Assembly: GCF_000002235.5 (NCBI RefSeq)
Contig: NW_022145611.1
Span: forward strand, 19,528,114-19,592,113
Direction of reading: 5' to 3'
Length of the DNA stretch: 64,000 bases
DNA from: Strongylocentrotus purpuratus
Taxonomy: Eukaryota > Echinodermata > Echinoidea > Camarodonta > Strongylocentrotidae
Shown: positions 51,201-63,400 of the stretch, one piece after another
Position numbering within the stretch: the stretch's first letter is position 1
Layout of the letters: every line of letters begins with the position of its first letter
Notes under the pieces: model-generated
Database searches by the model: none
What the model was told of the DNA's origin: nothing
Seen by the model: only the letters and a program-made list of their open reading frames with translations
Made by a program: the position numbers and the translations under genes

Positions 51201-54200
51201 TTATTTGTAAGGTTTTAATTGTGAACTCTTTATTTTTTTTCCATCATAGGAAACGCCTGTACCAGTCTGTCTATGAGCTGTCTCTTCCCCTCCTGCGACC
51301 AGGGCCAACAAAGTTCAAATTTGTCCAACCAGACAAGCTAGATGTGCCAAACATATGGAAAGAGAGTTTCAAAACATTGGTATGTATAAATCTATAATCA
51401 GGGCTCCACATTTACCTTTTCTGTAAGGGGTCCAGCTCTAACTTTTTAGAGTCTGTATGCAAAAGCCCTGTGTGAAGAAAAAAAAAGAAATTGTTGGGGT
51501 CCGTACTCGACACCTGTAAGTGTCTAGCCCTGCTAAAATGCTTCAATCTCTTACATGGATTTACACTTGCATAGTCTTATGTGGTAATGGTAGTGTTTCA
51601 TTGATCTCTGTTGTATATGGTTGCCATAGAAAGGATGGTGTCTTGAAAATTGTCTTTTGAAATACCCATGGTGAATGAGTTTGAAACTGAAAAAAAAATT
51701 AAGTGAGTATTAACAATGTAATCAATGATTGCATTACCGGTATACACATTTTCAACCTTTGAGGTTTGAAAATTCTTTTTCTCTTCAGTATTTTTGTTGA
51801 TAAAACATACCACATAATTCTTGAATTAGAACAAATGGCGTACCAGGCCTGTAACTACTTGCGTAAGACTTTCATTGTTATTTCAATATAAGTCATGTAA
51901 TGAAAAAAAAATAATAATAATAATACAAAGAAGAAAGTTTTGGCAAAAACTCTGATTTTTTTTTTTTATAAGACTAACTTTTTGGAATTGGAACAGTCAT
52001 GCCAAAGGTCGCTACTACAGGGGTGAAAATCAAAAGTAATTGTTTGTTTCCTTGTCAAATTACAATCCACATGGATATTCATCGAGCAGAGAGCTCGATA
52101 AGAGTGAAGGGGCAAGTCGGTTTCGATAGATGCAATTGACTTATGATCTGCAGGGACCCACAGTCCGTTTCTTGCCTAGTCATAATCACGTCCGCCGGGA
52201 TCGCTCTCATGTTTGTCTCATGTTTTTGTGTGACATGGCAATGCTTGTTGCATTTTTATTTGTACCTGTGAAGTGAAGTTGGCATGGTAGTCTATGATAC
52301 TCAAAGACATGACATAGATGCGTGTGTCATTTTGTATGCATAGGTTATATTCCCAATCAGCGGGTCATGAAATGTCATCTCATGAAGTCATTTTTTAAAA
52401 TTTTTTTTTGGAGGGTTGTTGTTGTGTTTTTTTTGTTTGTTTGTTGTTGTTTTTTTTGGGGGGGGGAGGGCTTGCTCATGTAGTATTTTTTAAACAAAGA
52501 ATGTTAGAAGGTATGTACATGTCATGCTCATTTGTTAGTATACAGGGAAAATGGATTATTTGTTATTTTGATATATGAGTTATTTTGTATTGTTAATTCT
52601 CTTGTTTGTCATGTAAAATTATTGTTAACATTAAGATCCATCCAACTGATCCAAGTAACAAATATCGTGGAAACTGTAACTTTTTGTGTAAAGAAGCCAT
52701 TTTATTGCACCTCTGGAGTATACACATGGCATTTCTGGAGTACGCTCATGGCATGGATATGTGCAATAGCGATAAAATGCAAATAGTATTTTGCTTTCAT
52801 CAAATTGTCCAGTTAAGAAATGATCACATATTGACTATTTGATTATTGATTAGTTTGACCCATGTATACAAATAGTTGCTCTGTTGAGGGGGAAAAACCA
52901 TGATGAATAGCATGTGACATCCAGTTGACGAGTCATATAATCATGACTTTTTTGCCAATTGTTATTGTCAACGGTAAACAATAAAAACATCCTATTGAAT
53001 ATTGCATGTAAATTTGATATGGAATTTTCAGTTGGTCATTCCATATTGGCTATCAAATTTTGAGAAAGAGAATATATAAATAGACATTCATACCATATGT
53101 TCAATTTTAAGTTCCATTGATTGCTTCTGTTACTTTATGTACAGCCAGGACTATTTACCACCTGGTTTTTATAGATCTATGAATCTATGAATTTATAACA
53201 CATGATAGAATCAATTTACCTGTATTCATTTTAAATGCCAGTACTGATTCCTACAGTGTGTATTTCAGCTTTTATATTGTTCTGCAAGTTCTAGGAGCTG
53301 CTTTCTAAATTTTACAAGCTCATTTGCCCAACTGTTATAGATGCCAAAATGAAGATTTCTGTTAGAACTTTGCATCGTATGTTGTGGCACTTGTGACATA
53401 TGCAGAAGGGTGCACATTAGATTCTTAAGAGCTGATGAATTGAAGATGAAAGTAGCCATTGTATCAAGTTTTTTTCTATTTCTATTAACCGTTTTGCAGT
53501 ACTCTGCTGTCCATGTCAAGCCAGGCTATGCCGCGTTCATGCACGATTCTCCTGAACTGTTCAAGGGCCGTGATATCCAGTACTACGACACGATAGACGA
53601 GGCCCTGTCGTCTGTCGAGGGCAACGAGTACACCCTCATCTTGGTGCACGAGGGCGTTTACACAGGAGAATGGCTGTACATTGACACGCCTGTCTGCATA
53701 TTAGGAGCTGGTAGGTTCTAATGACGGGTTTAGGGATAGGGTTAGGGCGTTTACAGAGGAGAATGGCTGTACATTGACACGCCTGTCTGCATATTAGGAG
53801 CTGGTAGGTTCTAATGACGGGTTTAGGGTTAGGGTTAGGGCGTTTACACAGGAGAATGGCTGTACATTGACACGCCTGTCTGCATATTAGGAGCTGGTAG
53901 GTTCTAATGACGGGTTAAGGGTTAGGGTTAGGGCGTTTACACAGGAGAATGGCTGTACATTTACATGCCTGTCTGCATATTAGGAGCTGGTAGGTTCTAA
54001 TGACGGGTTTAGGGTTAGGGTTAGGGCATTTACACAGGAGAATGGCTGTACATTGACACGCCTGTCTGCATATTAGGAGCTGGTAGGTTCTAATGACGGG
54101 TTTAGGGTTAGGGTTAGGGCGTTTACACAGGAGAATGGCTGTACATTGACACGCCTGTCTGCATATTAGGAGCTGGTGGGTTCTAGTGACGGGTTTAGGT

Positions 54201-57200
54201 TTAGGATTAGGGTTAGTTTGTGTGGGTGATCTTTGCATGTTTCGTGAATGCCTTGAGATTTCATTTGTGTAACAAAACAAGGCTTTAGAAGGATCGAACA
54301 CACATTTCACATGTGGCTTCATGATTTTAATTTTGAATCGTTATCTTTAAGATAATAATGATAATGTATCAATGAATTTACTTTTCACTTACCCAGCCCT
54401 CCTATTTTAACATGTAGTTATAAAAGGATTATTGAGTCATAATTGTCAAGCCACTTGTCTTCAGAATAATATTGTGAGCTTTGTTCCTATCAGTTGAAAT
54501 GCCTTGATTTTACATTTGTTGTGGTTGTCAAATCATTGGGACAGCAGTAACATAATGAGGGGATTGCTCTGATTACCGTAATCGTAGATAGTTTCTTTTC
54601 TTTTTAAATTTTAAAAAAAATCCCATTTTATGTTTATTTGGACACTATGTAGAATTTCACTGTCCATATCTATTACAGTATGATGCATATTTGCTCTAAT
54701 TTTGATGTCATGGATTGCCATGGTAACTTAACATTTGACTGTATTTTTTTTTTTTCCACAGCTCCTGGACACATTCCAGACAGTGTGATCGTAGAGAACA
54801 GCAAGGAGTCTACGTTTAGGTTCATAGAAGGCTGTGAAGATGCATATCTTGGTTACATTAGTATTAGGGTAATTAAGCAATTTCTTTCTTTTCTTTTCTT
54901 TGTATGCTTGTATTTTTGTGCCAGGAATGTATGTTTCGATGAGCTCACCACTCTGACACATCAACAAAATATAACAGGTTATGCCTCAAACATTTATCTT
55001 ATATGTAATGATGCATTGTGACTAGTCCTGTCATATGAATTTTTGAAATATTTTCTTTTTCTTTTCTTTTCTTGGATCAGTCTGTTACATTTCCAGAAAA
55101 ACAATGTATGAAATAAAATAAAAGAGTTTGGTTATGTAGGAACATAACTATAAAAAAAAGCAACCAATACCATGACATTGCCCAAAAGTCTCTCCATCGC
55201 TAATTATTGAGTTTTCCTCATTCTTTGCAGTTCAATCCCGAAAGCAACTCCAATCAACCGCATCACAAACACTCGTGTGTTGAGGTTGATGCCAACTGCT
55301 CGCCAACCATTGATAGCTGTAATATAAGGAGTAGATCACAAGGTATGTACCCACCTTCACTTCTTTCCCATGTCCTTTTGCTTGCATATCTTCGTCATTT
55401 CTTTCTATGTCCTCTTTCACAGAACGTGTTAACCCTTGTGGTGGGTAATCCTCTTACATGATGCTTTATCAGGTTTTGTATGGTTTGATTTGTACCAAAC
55501 AAAACTTTAGTTATGTTTTATTTTCAGTGTAGAAAACAAAACAAAAACAACTGGCATTATAAGATTGTAGAGATGGATGGAAAAAAGGGAAATAAAGAGA
55601 AATTAAATCAGCAAAGATTAAAACAAAAAAATGACTGGTACACTGTTTGATCCATATCAAATTAGTGATAAGTTACGGTCGAAGAGGGTGAACTTTTGAA
55701 TGGACAACCGAAAAAGACTTTATTCATTCTTGGCCAAGATGACACAACCGGTGTTGAAATGTGGGCCAAATAATCATTTTACGTGGGTTGAATGCATGAC
55801 ACACTTCAGGCGAGGGAGGGAAGTTTAGTGAAAGTCTGAAAGAGAGAGAGAGGTGAGTGGTCGTACGGTACGTCATGCTATCTATCTGTCAAGAAGCGAC
55901 GATGATTCTACATGGACCTGGCTAACTCCAGCAGGAAATCAAGCGTTTCCTCCTGCCCTCCAACTAGCCATTTGACACTCACACAAACCACTCACTCACT
56001 CTCTTTGCTGTTACCTTAGAAAGTATGACGGCAAAAAACGGCATGCCTGAATAGGACCCGGTGGCTGTCGGATGTATAACAGTAACAGCATTTGTCTGAA
56101 TGGTTTAATAAAGGGAATTGGATACAATGGATCCGTTTGGACATAAGAAAGTAAATTGCTGAAAAACGGTGACCATGGCAAATTTGGGTGAAACAAACAC
56201 CATGTGCTTATAATAAACAGATAAGGGATCACTCATAGGTTTTTTTTATGCCTCCGTTACGAAGTAGCCGGAGGCATTATGTTTTCGGGTTGTCCGTCCG
56301 TCCGTCTGTACGTACGTCTGTACGTACGTACGTACGTCCCGTTCTCGTGATCGCGTTATCTGAAGAACCGATTGATGGATTCCTACCAAACTTAGGTCAT
56401 GTATGTATCTTGCAGAGCCGATGAACTGATTAGATTTTGGGGTCACGAGGTCAAAGGTCAAAGGTCACAGGGCTCATTATGTATGCAAAAACAGCTCGTG
56501 ATCGCGTTATCTCAAGAACCGATTTATGGATTCCTGCCAAACTTTGGTCATGTATGTATCTTGCAGAGCCAATGAACTGATTAGATTTTGGGTCACGAGG
56601 TCAAAGGTCAAAGGTCACAGGGCTCATTATGTATGCAAAACAGCTTGTGATCGCGTTATCTCAAGAACCGATTGATGGATTCCTGCCAAACTTAGGTCAT
56701 GTATGTTACTTGCAGAGCCGATGAACTGATTAGATTTTGGGGTCACGAGGTCAAAGGTCACAGCGCACATTATGTATGCAAAAACAGCTCGTGATCGCGT
56801 TATCTCAAGAACAGATTGATGGATTCCTGCCAAACTTAGGTCATGTATGTTACTTGCAGAGCTGATGAACTGATTTGATTTTGGGATCATGAGGTCAAGG
56901 TCAAAGGTCATGCGGCTCATTATGTATGCAAAAATAGCTTGTGATCGTATTCTCATTGGAACAGATTGATGAATTCCTGCCAAACTTGGATCATTTATGT
57001 ATCTTGCAGAGCCAATGAACTGAGTAGATTCTTGGTTCATAAGGTCAAAGGTCATGGGTCATTATGTATGCTAAAATAGCTTGTGAACTCATTCTCATTA
57101 GAACTGACAGATGGATTACTATTTAACACAGGACATCTTGCAGAGCCAATGAACTGAGTAGATTTTAGGGTCATGAGGTCAAAGATCAAAGGGTCATATA

Positions 57201-60200
57201 TGTATATGAGAAATTGCTTGTAGGCCTAATCACGATATTCTGAGAACCTGTTAATGGATTACAATTGAACTTGAATTTGAAAAATTTCTTCTGTTTTGGT
57301 TTGTAAAATTGCTCTATGACGGAGGCATCATTTTCGACTGCGCGCAGTCGAATTCCATCTAGTTTTTGTATGCACCTATAGGGTCTGTTTTTTTTTCTTC
57401 AAACTTCAAAATATTGTTCTTGACATGGCAAGTTTTTTTGGCAGCATTTATTTTTAAATGCAGTTAACTGTGTTATATCTGAAGGTGGAATATGATGGGT
57501 TAGACAGCTAATTTCCCTCTGAAAATTGGAAAGAATCTGTAGATTTTCACAACCAATTCGATACGATATATGTAGCTAGACTTCCTTGTTTCAGCTATAT
57601 AAAGTAGAATGACCTCCATATTGAAAGGAAGTGTTGGGCCCTTGAGAACGGACACAATAAGTGAATATTTACAATCAAGTCTAACTTTTCAAAGTGTTTT
57701 AACAGGAAATAACAACCTTGAACCAAGCTGTATGGTTCATACAGTGCATTTTTGTTTATATTCAGGATATCTCAGAACTCACGCCAACTCTAACTAATAG
57801 TTTTGCAAACTATCAGACATTATTCATCACTTCCTTCATTTTGTTTCAGATCTATCATGGAGTGGTGATAGGTAGTATTAAAATGGGCATGCCCTGAATA
57901 GGCCAGGCCATTTCAGGAGCAATTTGGTCAAAAGTAATTAGGGGAGGGGGGGGGGGGGATGGTGGCTTGGAGGTTCTTGCAATCATTTTGCTACATATAC
58001 CTCTTTAAATTTAAGTATAATAAAGACTTTGTTTGTGGGATGGGGGGGGGGGGGGCGGACGGGGGTATCCTGCTGCCCCCCCCCCCCCCCCTTTGAATCA
58101 TTCCTGGGTAATTTTAGGGATATTGAAGGGACAATGACTATTACATCAGCAAAACTACAATTAAATACCCCCCCCCCACACACACACACACACTCAAAAA
58201 ACAAAAAAAAATTAAAAAAATTAATAATAATAATATATAATGAATAAATCAATTGAAATTTAGACAATATATAAATATTTAATGAAAGAATAGATATATA
58301 ACTAAAAATCAGACAACTGTGTCACTTAAATTGTATGATTCATTTGAGGAATAAACTAAAAAATATATAATTTTTCATACATTCTTAATTTTGTTGTGAT
58401 TGAAGTGAGTGAGTATCATTTGATCAATCCCTTCCTGTCATTCGTGCTCAGTTTCTATTCATTCTCAGGAAGTGATAGCATCAGGAGTGATTATAGAAAG
58501 CATATCAGGTTCTAGACTAATGAAAAATAACTTCCGTTCAAAAACTTTTTGATGTGTAAGAATTCAAAAAGAGTTATGCTAATATGCAGGAAAAGAACAG
58601 TGAGATAGACGAAGATGTTGCTTTTGCATGAAATATGTATTAAAATTGTAATCAAGTTAGATTTAGACTGTGTTGTCAAAGCTACATTTTGGGACATCTT
58701 GTCAATTTGTACTTTACAAAAATATATATATACACAAAATTGCTTATTATATTGACTGTTTAATTCTCTAAATGTGACAAACGCACTGTGAACTCTACTT
58801 CATTTCAAGAAGTATCATTTTCATTTTTGGTTGAAAAGTGGCACATGAAATTTGTACTCTTCACCTACTTACTTTAATACGTAAGGTCATGAGACACAAT
58901 CACAATACTGGAATGCATTATTGTTATTTGACAGTAGGTTCATAAAGAATTACATATTTACACAGGGTTGAATGACCCCATTCAATTGATAAAGATAACA
59001 GAGATAAAACATTATTGTTCATATATGAGGTAAATATGTCAAATTAGGTTATTTAATCAGATGTGAACTTTGTCATTCTCTTTGTGAGCTGTCATAAAGT
59101 ATGTTTGAGATGTAGCACATGAATAGTGATTAATGCGCATGCTAGGCACAGTCATGACTGCAGTTGACAGTGTTTTTGAAATGCTGTTGACTCATCGCAT
59201 TTAGAGTGGGGGAAATGTTTTAAGCTTCGTAGGAGAAACTGATTGTCAATTTCATCCTTTCATAGTAGACTTTCAATTATTAGATGCACCATTACATAGT
59301 AGACTTTCAATTATTAGATGCACCATTACATAGTAGACTTTCAATTATTTAAAATCACAATGGGATAACTTAGATGTACTGGTACATGTAAATCTCATGA
59401 TATATATATATTTTATAATCACATGCAATTCTATTACAAGAGTTAAAGGAGAATTTTAAGTGTGACAGAAATGATAGCTATGCAACATATTATCTATTTC
59501 TGCTATAGGATATGATTAAAATATCTAGTTATTATAAGTTATGCTATACAATGTAATGAAGATAAAACTTCCCATCTTATCCCTTTACATCCTACAAACA
59601 TGGCCTAACGCCAATAATTGTGACGTGGCTTCATGATTTCCATTACCCTTCCTCTTTAATATATTATCTTCTTGGACTTGGTCTGATCTGTACTCTTATA
59701 ATCAAAGATTCTACACATATAATGTAATAAGGCCCCTGTTATTCCATATTATTCTTTGTTTCTAGTTTGATTTGATCTCATTAAATTTTTTTTTAGCCAT
59801 TTTCAATCTCCCACGCCCCTTTAAAAAAATATATAGCAAAATAAATGTCTACATATAATTTTGTTTTACTTATACTTAATACTTTGTGGCAGTAATATAT
59901 CCAATTCCTTTTTCTGAGTATCTGAGGTACAAGATGAGTTAAAAAAGAACAACAAAAAACGTCTGAAAGGGAGAATGTTTGTATTATTTCACAAGTTTTA
60001 TATGTTCATTAAGATAATTTAGGTGTATACACAATTTGTTAGATAAACAAATGTTACAGATATTTTTTTTAACATACTGTAGGATAAATTGAAAATTGGA
60101 ACTCCTATCTGTCCCTACTACTTCCCATATCAATGGTTTCTGCAATTGCTTTCCAAAATCTACTATTATCCAAAGGAAAAAATGTTTCATAAACCTCTTA

Positions 60201-60457
60201 TGGAACCTTTAAGGCTGGCCATCCCTCCCATCACTCCTCATCATTATGTTCCATTTACATCAATTTGTTGTGGTGTAATTCCTCCAAAATTGTCAAGTCA
60301 CTCAGCGCAGCTGCTAGGGGATTAATTACAGAGACTTGAGCCCACTTTCACCTGCTTTGCCTCAGTTTTGTCACTGGCGATTAGGCTCAGGTACTCTGCA
60401 GATTATGCCACATTGTCTCGGTCTTATACCTTGCAGTGCATGCTCAATACAAACTCC

Positions 60458-60499
<42 letters not shown>

Positions 60500-63400
60500 T
60501 TCTGTCATTGTCCGTCTCCCCCCCCCCTCTTTCTCTTTGCTCTCTCTCTCTCTCTCTCTTTCGACGTTGGAGTGTTTTGACAATTCTATAATAGTAGGCA
60601 ACACTAATATTGTGAATAGTTTCAGGGTGCAGGCTTGTAGTATTTTAAATTTCTCAGGAAAGCATACATGTATAAAACATCTTGTATTGTTTTAGTTGTC
60701 AAGTTGACAAGATATGGCTTTGAAAAAGATACATTAAGCTCTATTTTTACTTGAGGAGACATACATTTCATCTCTGTAAAGCTCCGTCTTTAATCGAGAA
60801 GATACAGCTAAAGTTTTGCCATGTTACCAAGTAATTGAGCAATATTTGCAGACAGAATTCATACAGGTAAGATAATGAAGCAGGTAGATGTAATGAAAAA
60901 TTTGAAGATTAACAATTTCATTGCTTATCATTGTAAATGCAATCATTTTGGTATGATAACCAAGAGTCTTGCGACTGGTAAACTAGTTCCTTCTGTTTAT
61001 TTGTATTTCTTTGCATACAGTGGGTGCTGCAGTGAGTGTGAGTGGAAGGAGAGCATCGCCCACCATCAAGAACTGTGTCATCAGTGATTGCGAAAATGTA
61101 GGACTCTTCATCAACGATCATGCAGAGGTGAGAATATTTAATCTTTCCATAGATAACATTCAAAGTGCTTCATCTAGAATTAGCTGTAGTTTGATTATGG
61201 AGTCTGTTGTTGGTTGCAGAAATGATCCTGATGTCAGGTTTGATGGAGCTGTAATCGTAGACCTGAATAGCTAATACAGCCAAAGAGTTGAAATCACAGA
61301 AATGGTTCATCCAGATATGACGCTTTAAACTCCCACAAGAACTGAAAACATTGCAGTTATATTATGTGTAAATGAATAGCAACTTCATGCAACAAAAGTC
61401 CTACGCATATTCGCTAAACTCTGAGTTATAAGATACAGAAATGTAAAGTGTATTACAGTTCCATCATGATATATAAAAACGAAAATAAATAAAAAGCCAT
61501 AGTTAATTACCTTTACCCGAAGGAGGCTTAGAGTCTTCAATGCTGAGAGGGAAAACCTACAACGTGCATGTGTCATACATGTATGGCTTCAGTTAAATAC
61601 ATGTTTAAGGATGTTATACCAGATACTCATAAGGTGAAACAAAATATCCTTTTCAAGAAGCTTATCGTATTAGAAACTTTATTGTCAGCTGCGGGCAAAA
61701 AGGCTATAAAATCTATTTATTAGCAGAGCCAGTAAGAGCCATCTTGTGGGCAGCTGAAGATATTATTAACAGGATGTTATAAAAAATATTGAATAGAAAC
61801 ATATAAGTTCATTGTCATTGTTATTATTATAATTGATCTGCTGTTGTTGCTGTTGTTATCATCATCATCATTGGTATTTATCCCTATTTATACTTCAGGG
61901 TCTTTACCTGGACAATGAGATCAGCGGCAATGCGCTGGCTGGTATCTGGGTCAAGAACTACGCAAACCCCATCATCAGGCGCAGTCATATTCACCATGGC
62001 AGAGATGTGGGTGTCTTCACGTTTGACAACGGCATGGTAAGAAACAATGTAGGCTTGTGAAAGGGAAGTTGGGTAGGAAGATAGTGTAGTCAATAGTTCC
62101 ATCATAAGCCTATTCGTCAACAATGGAATAGACCAAAGTGGATCATTATAGAACTTCAATAAAATAAGAGACACATTGGTTCTTTTGTATTGACCATCAT
62201 GCCAACACAGATGATGAGAGGAAATAAACAATTAGTGGGGTTGTAAAAGTATCATTTGCTGCTTTAAATCAGAGGAAGAAAATTGACAAGCAACGTTTTT
62301 GTATGTAAGACTATCTTAAGTCATACCTCCTACAAAAGTACCTTGTGATGTTGTATATGAAACAAAACACAGGGAACTTATCACATTAAATGGAAGGGGG
62401 TTTTTATAGGAAAATTATGCACGTCTATCTTGGAATGATGACTTTGTAAGAAAAGAGTACCAAGCAACTTCTATCCCTCTGTTCTTTGCAGGGTTACTTC
62501 GACCGATGTGACATCCACCACAACCGCATCGCCGGCTTCGAGGTGAAGGCCGGAGCTAATCCTACCGTCGTCCACTGTGAGATCCATCATGGTCAGACCG
62601 GTGGGATCTATGTCCATGAAAATGGGAGAGGCGAGTTCATCGAGAACAAAATCCATTCCAATACCTTTGCTGGAGTCTGGGTGACGTCAAACAGTGATCC
62701 AACGATACGGTAAGATCAGGCTTCCATTTTGGATGGCTGATTCATTAACGTCACAATATACTTTGTAAGAGTTTGTTGAAATGTGGGATATTAGCAGCCT
62801 ATATAATTTCATTCTCATTGAAACCTGTATCAATACAATACATAGATTTGCTGTTCATAATAGGCCTCTTTTGTTGTTTCTTACGAGGAATTTTGTTAAT
62901 ATAGTTTTGACGGTCTAAGAAACTATTTTACTATTGTTGTTCAAATTTGCTTTATAATTATCTTCTTCTTCAGTTGTCTTACACAGGCCACCATCTGGTG
63001 TATTGTCATACTGTTGAGGTGCAGTGCAGATGTATGTGCAATGTCTAATAACTAGCTTTTATGTATGACTAATTCTATCAGATTGTCTTTCCCCTACAAA
63101 GCTTGAAGTAGTTCTAAACAAAAATATGTGATACATATGATAAAAGAGAATTTCTGAGTGGATGTCCCGTATACCAAATCTCAAATAATCATCTTTATGA
63201 CCGGTGCTTTATTTTCATTATTTTAGGGGCAATGAAATATTCAATGGCCACCAAGGAGGCGTGTACATATTTGGAGAGGGGCGTGGCCTGATCGAGCACA
63301 ACGACATTCACAGTAACGCACTCGCAGGGATCCAGATCCGCACCAACAGCAATCCCATCATTAGGAACAATCGTATTCATGACGGCCAGCATGGCGGAAT

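Larger units (their letters stand above)
55343..61020 (+). other. FBXO11 intron 8
   Basis: 5.7 kb without recognisable exons. It holds HINE-like copy 2, G/C tracts at 57946-58091 (a G14 and a C16 facing each other), a (CA)n run at about 58176-58193, the 34-bp tandem repeat at 59261 and CT microsatellites at 60463-60560. Confidence 0.55.

Noticed and set aside
53648-54206. CRISPR-like array
   Set aside because: There are no alternating repeats and unique spacers; it is a simple head-to-tail tandem repeat in an animal gene.
53720-54215. TTAGGG words as an interstitial telomere
   Set aside because: Only two or three TTAGGG copies occur per unit, always inside the 93-bp period; they are part of the unit and not a telomere array.
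53915-54322. Minus-strand ORF with a repeated [20 protein letters not shown]-type unit
   Set aside because: The 31-residue periodicity is the shadow of the 93-bp tandem array, not a repeat protein.
56627-57055. 142-codon minus-strand ORF with repeated [12 protein letters not shown] phrases
   Set aside because: It is a by-product of the tandem units of HINE-like copy 2, which happen to lack stops in one frame.
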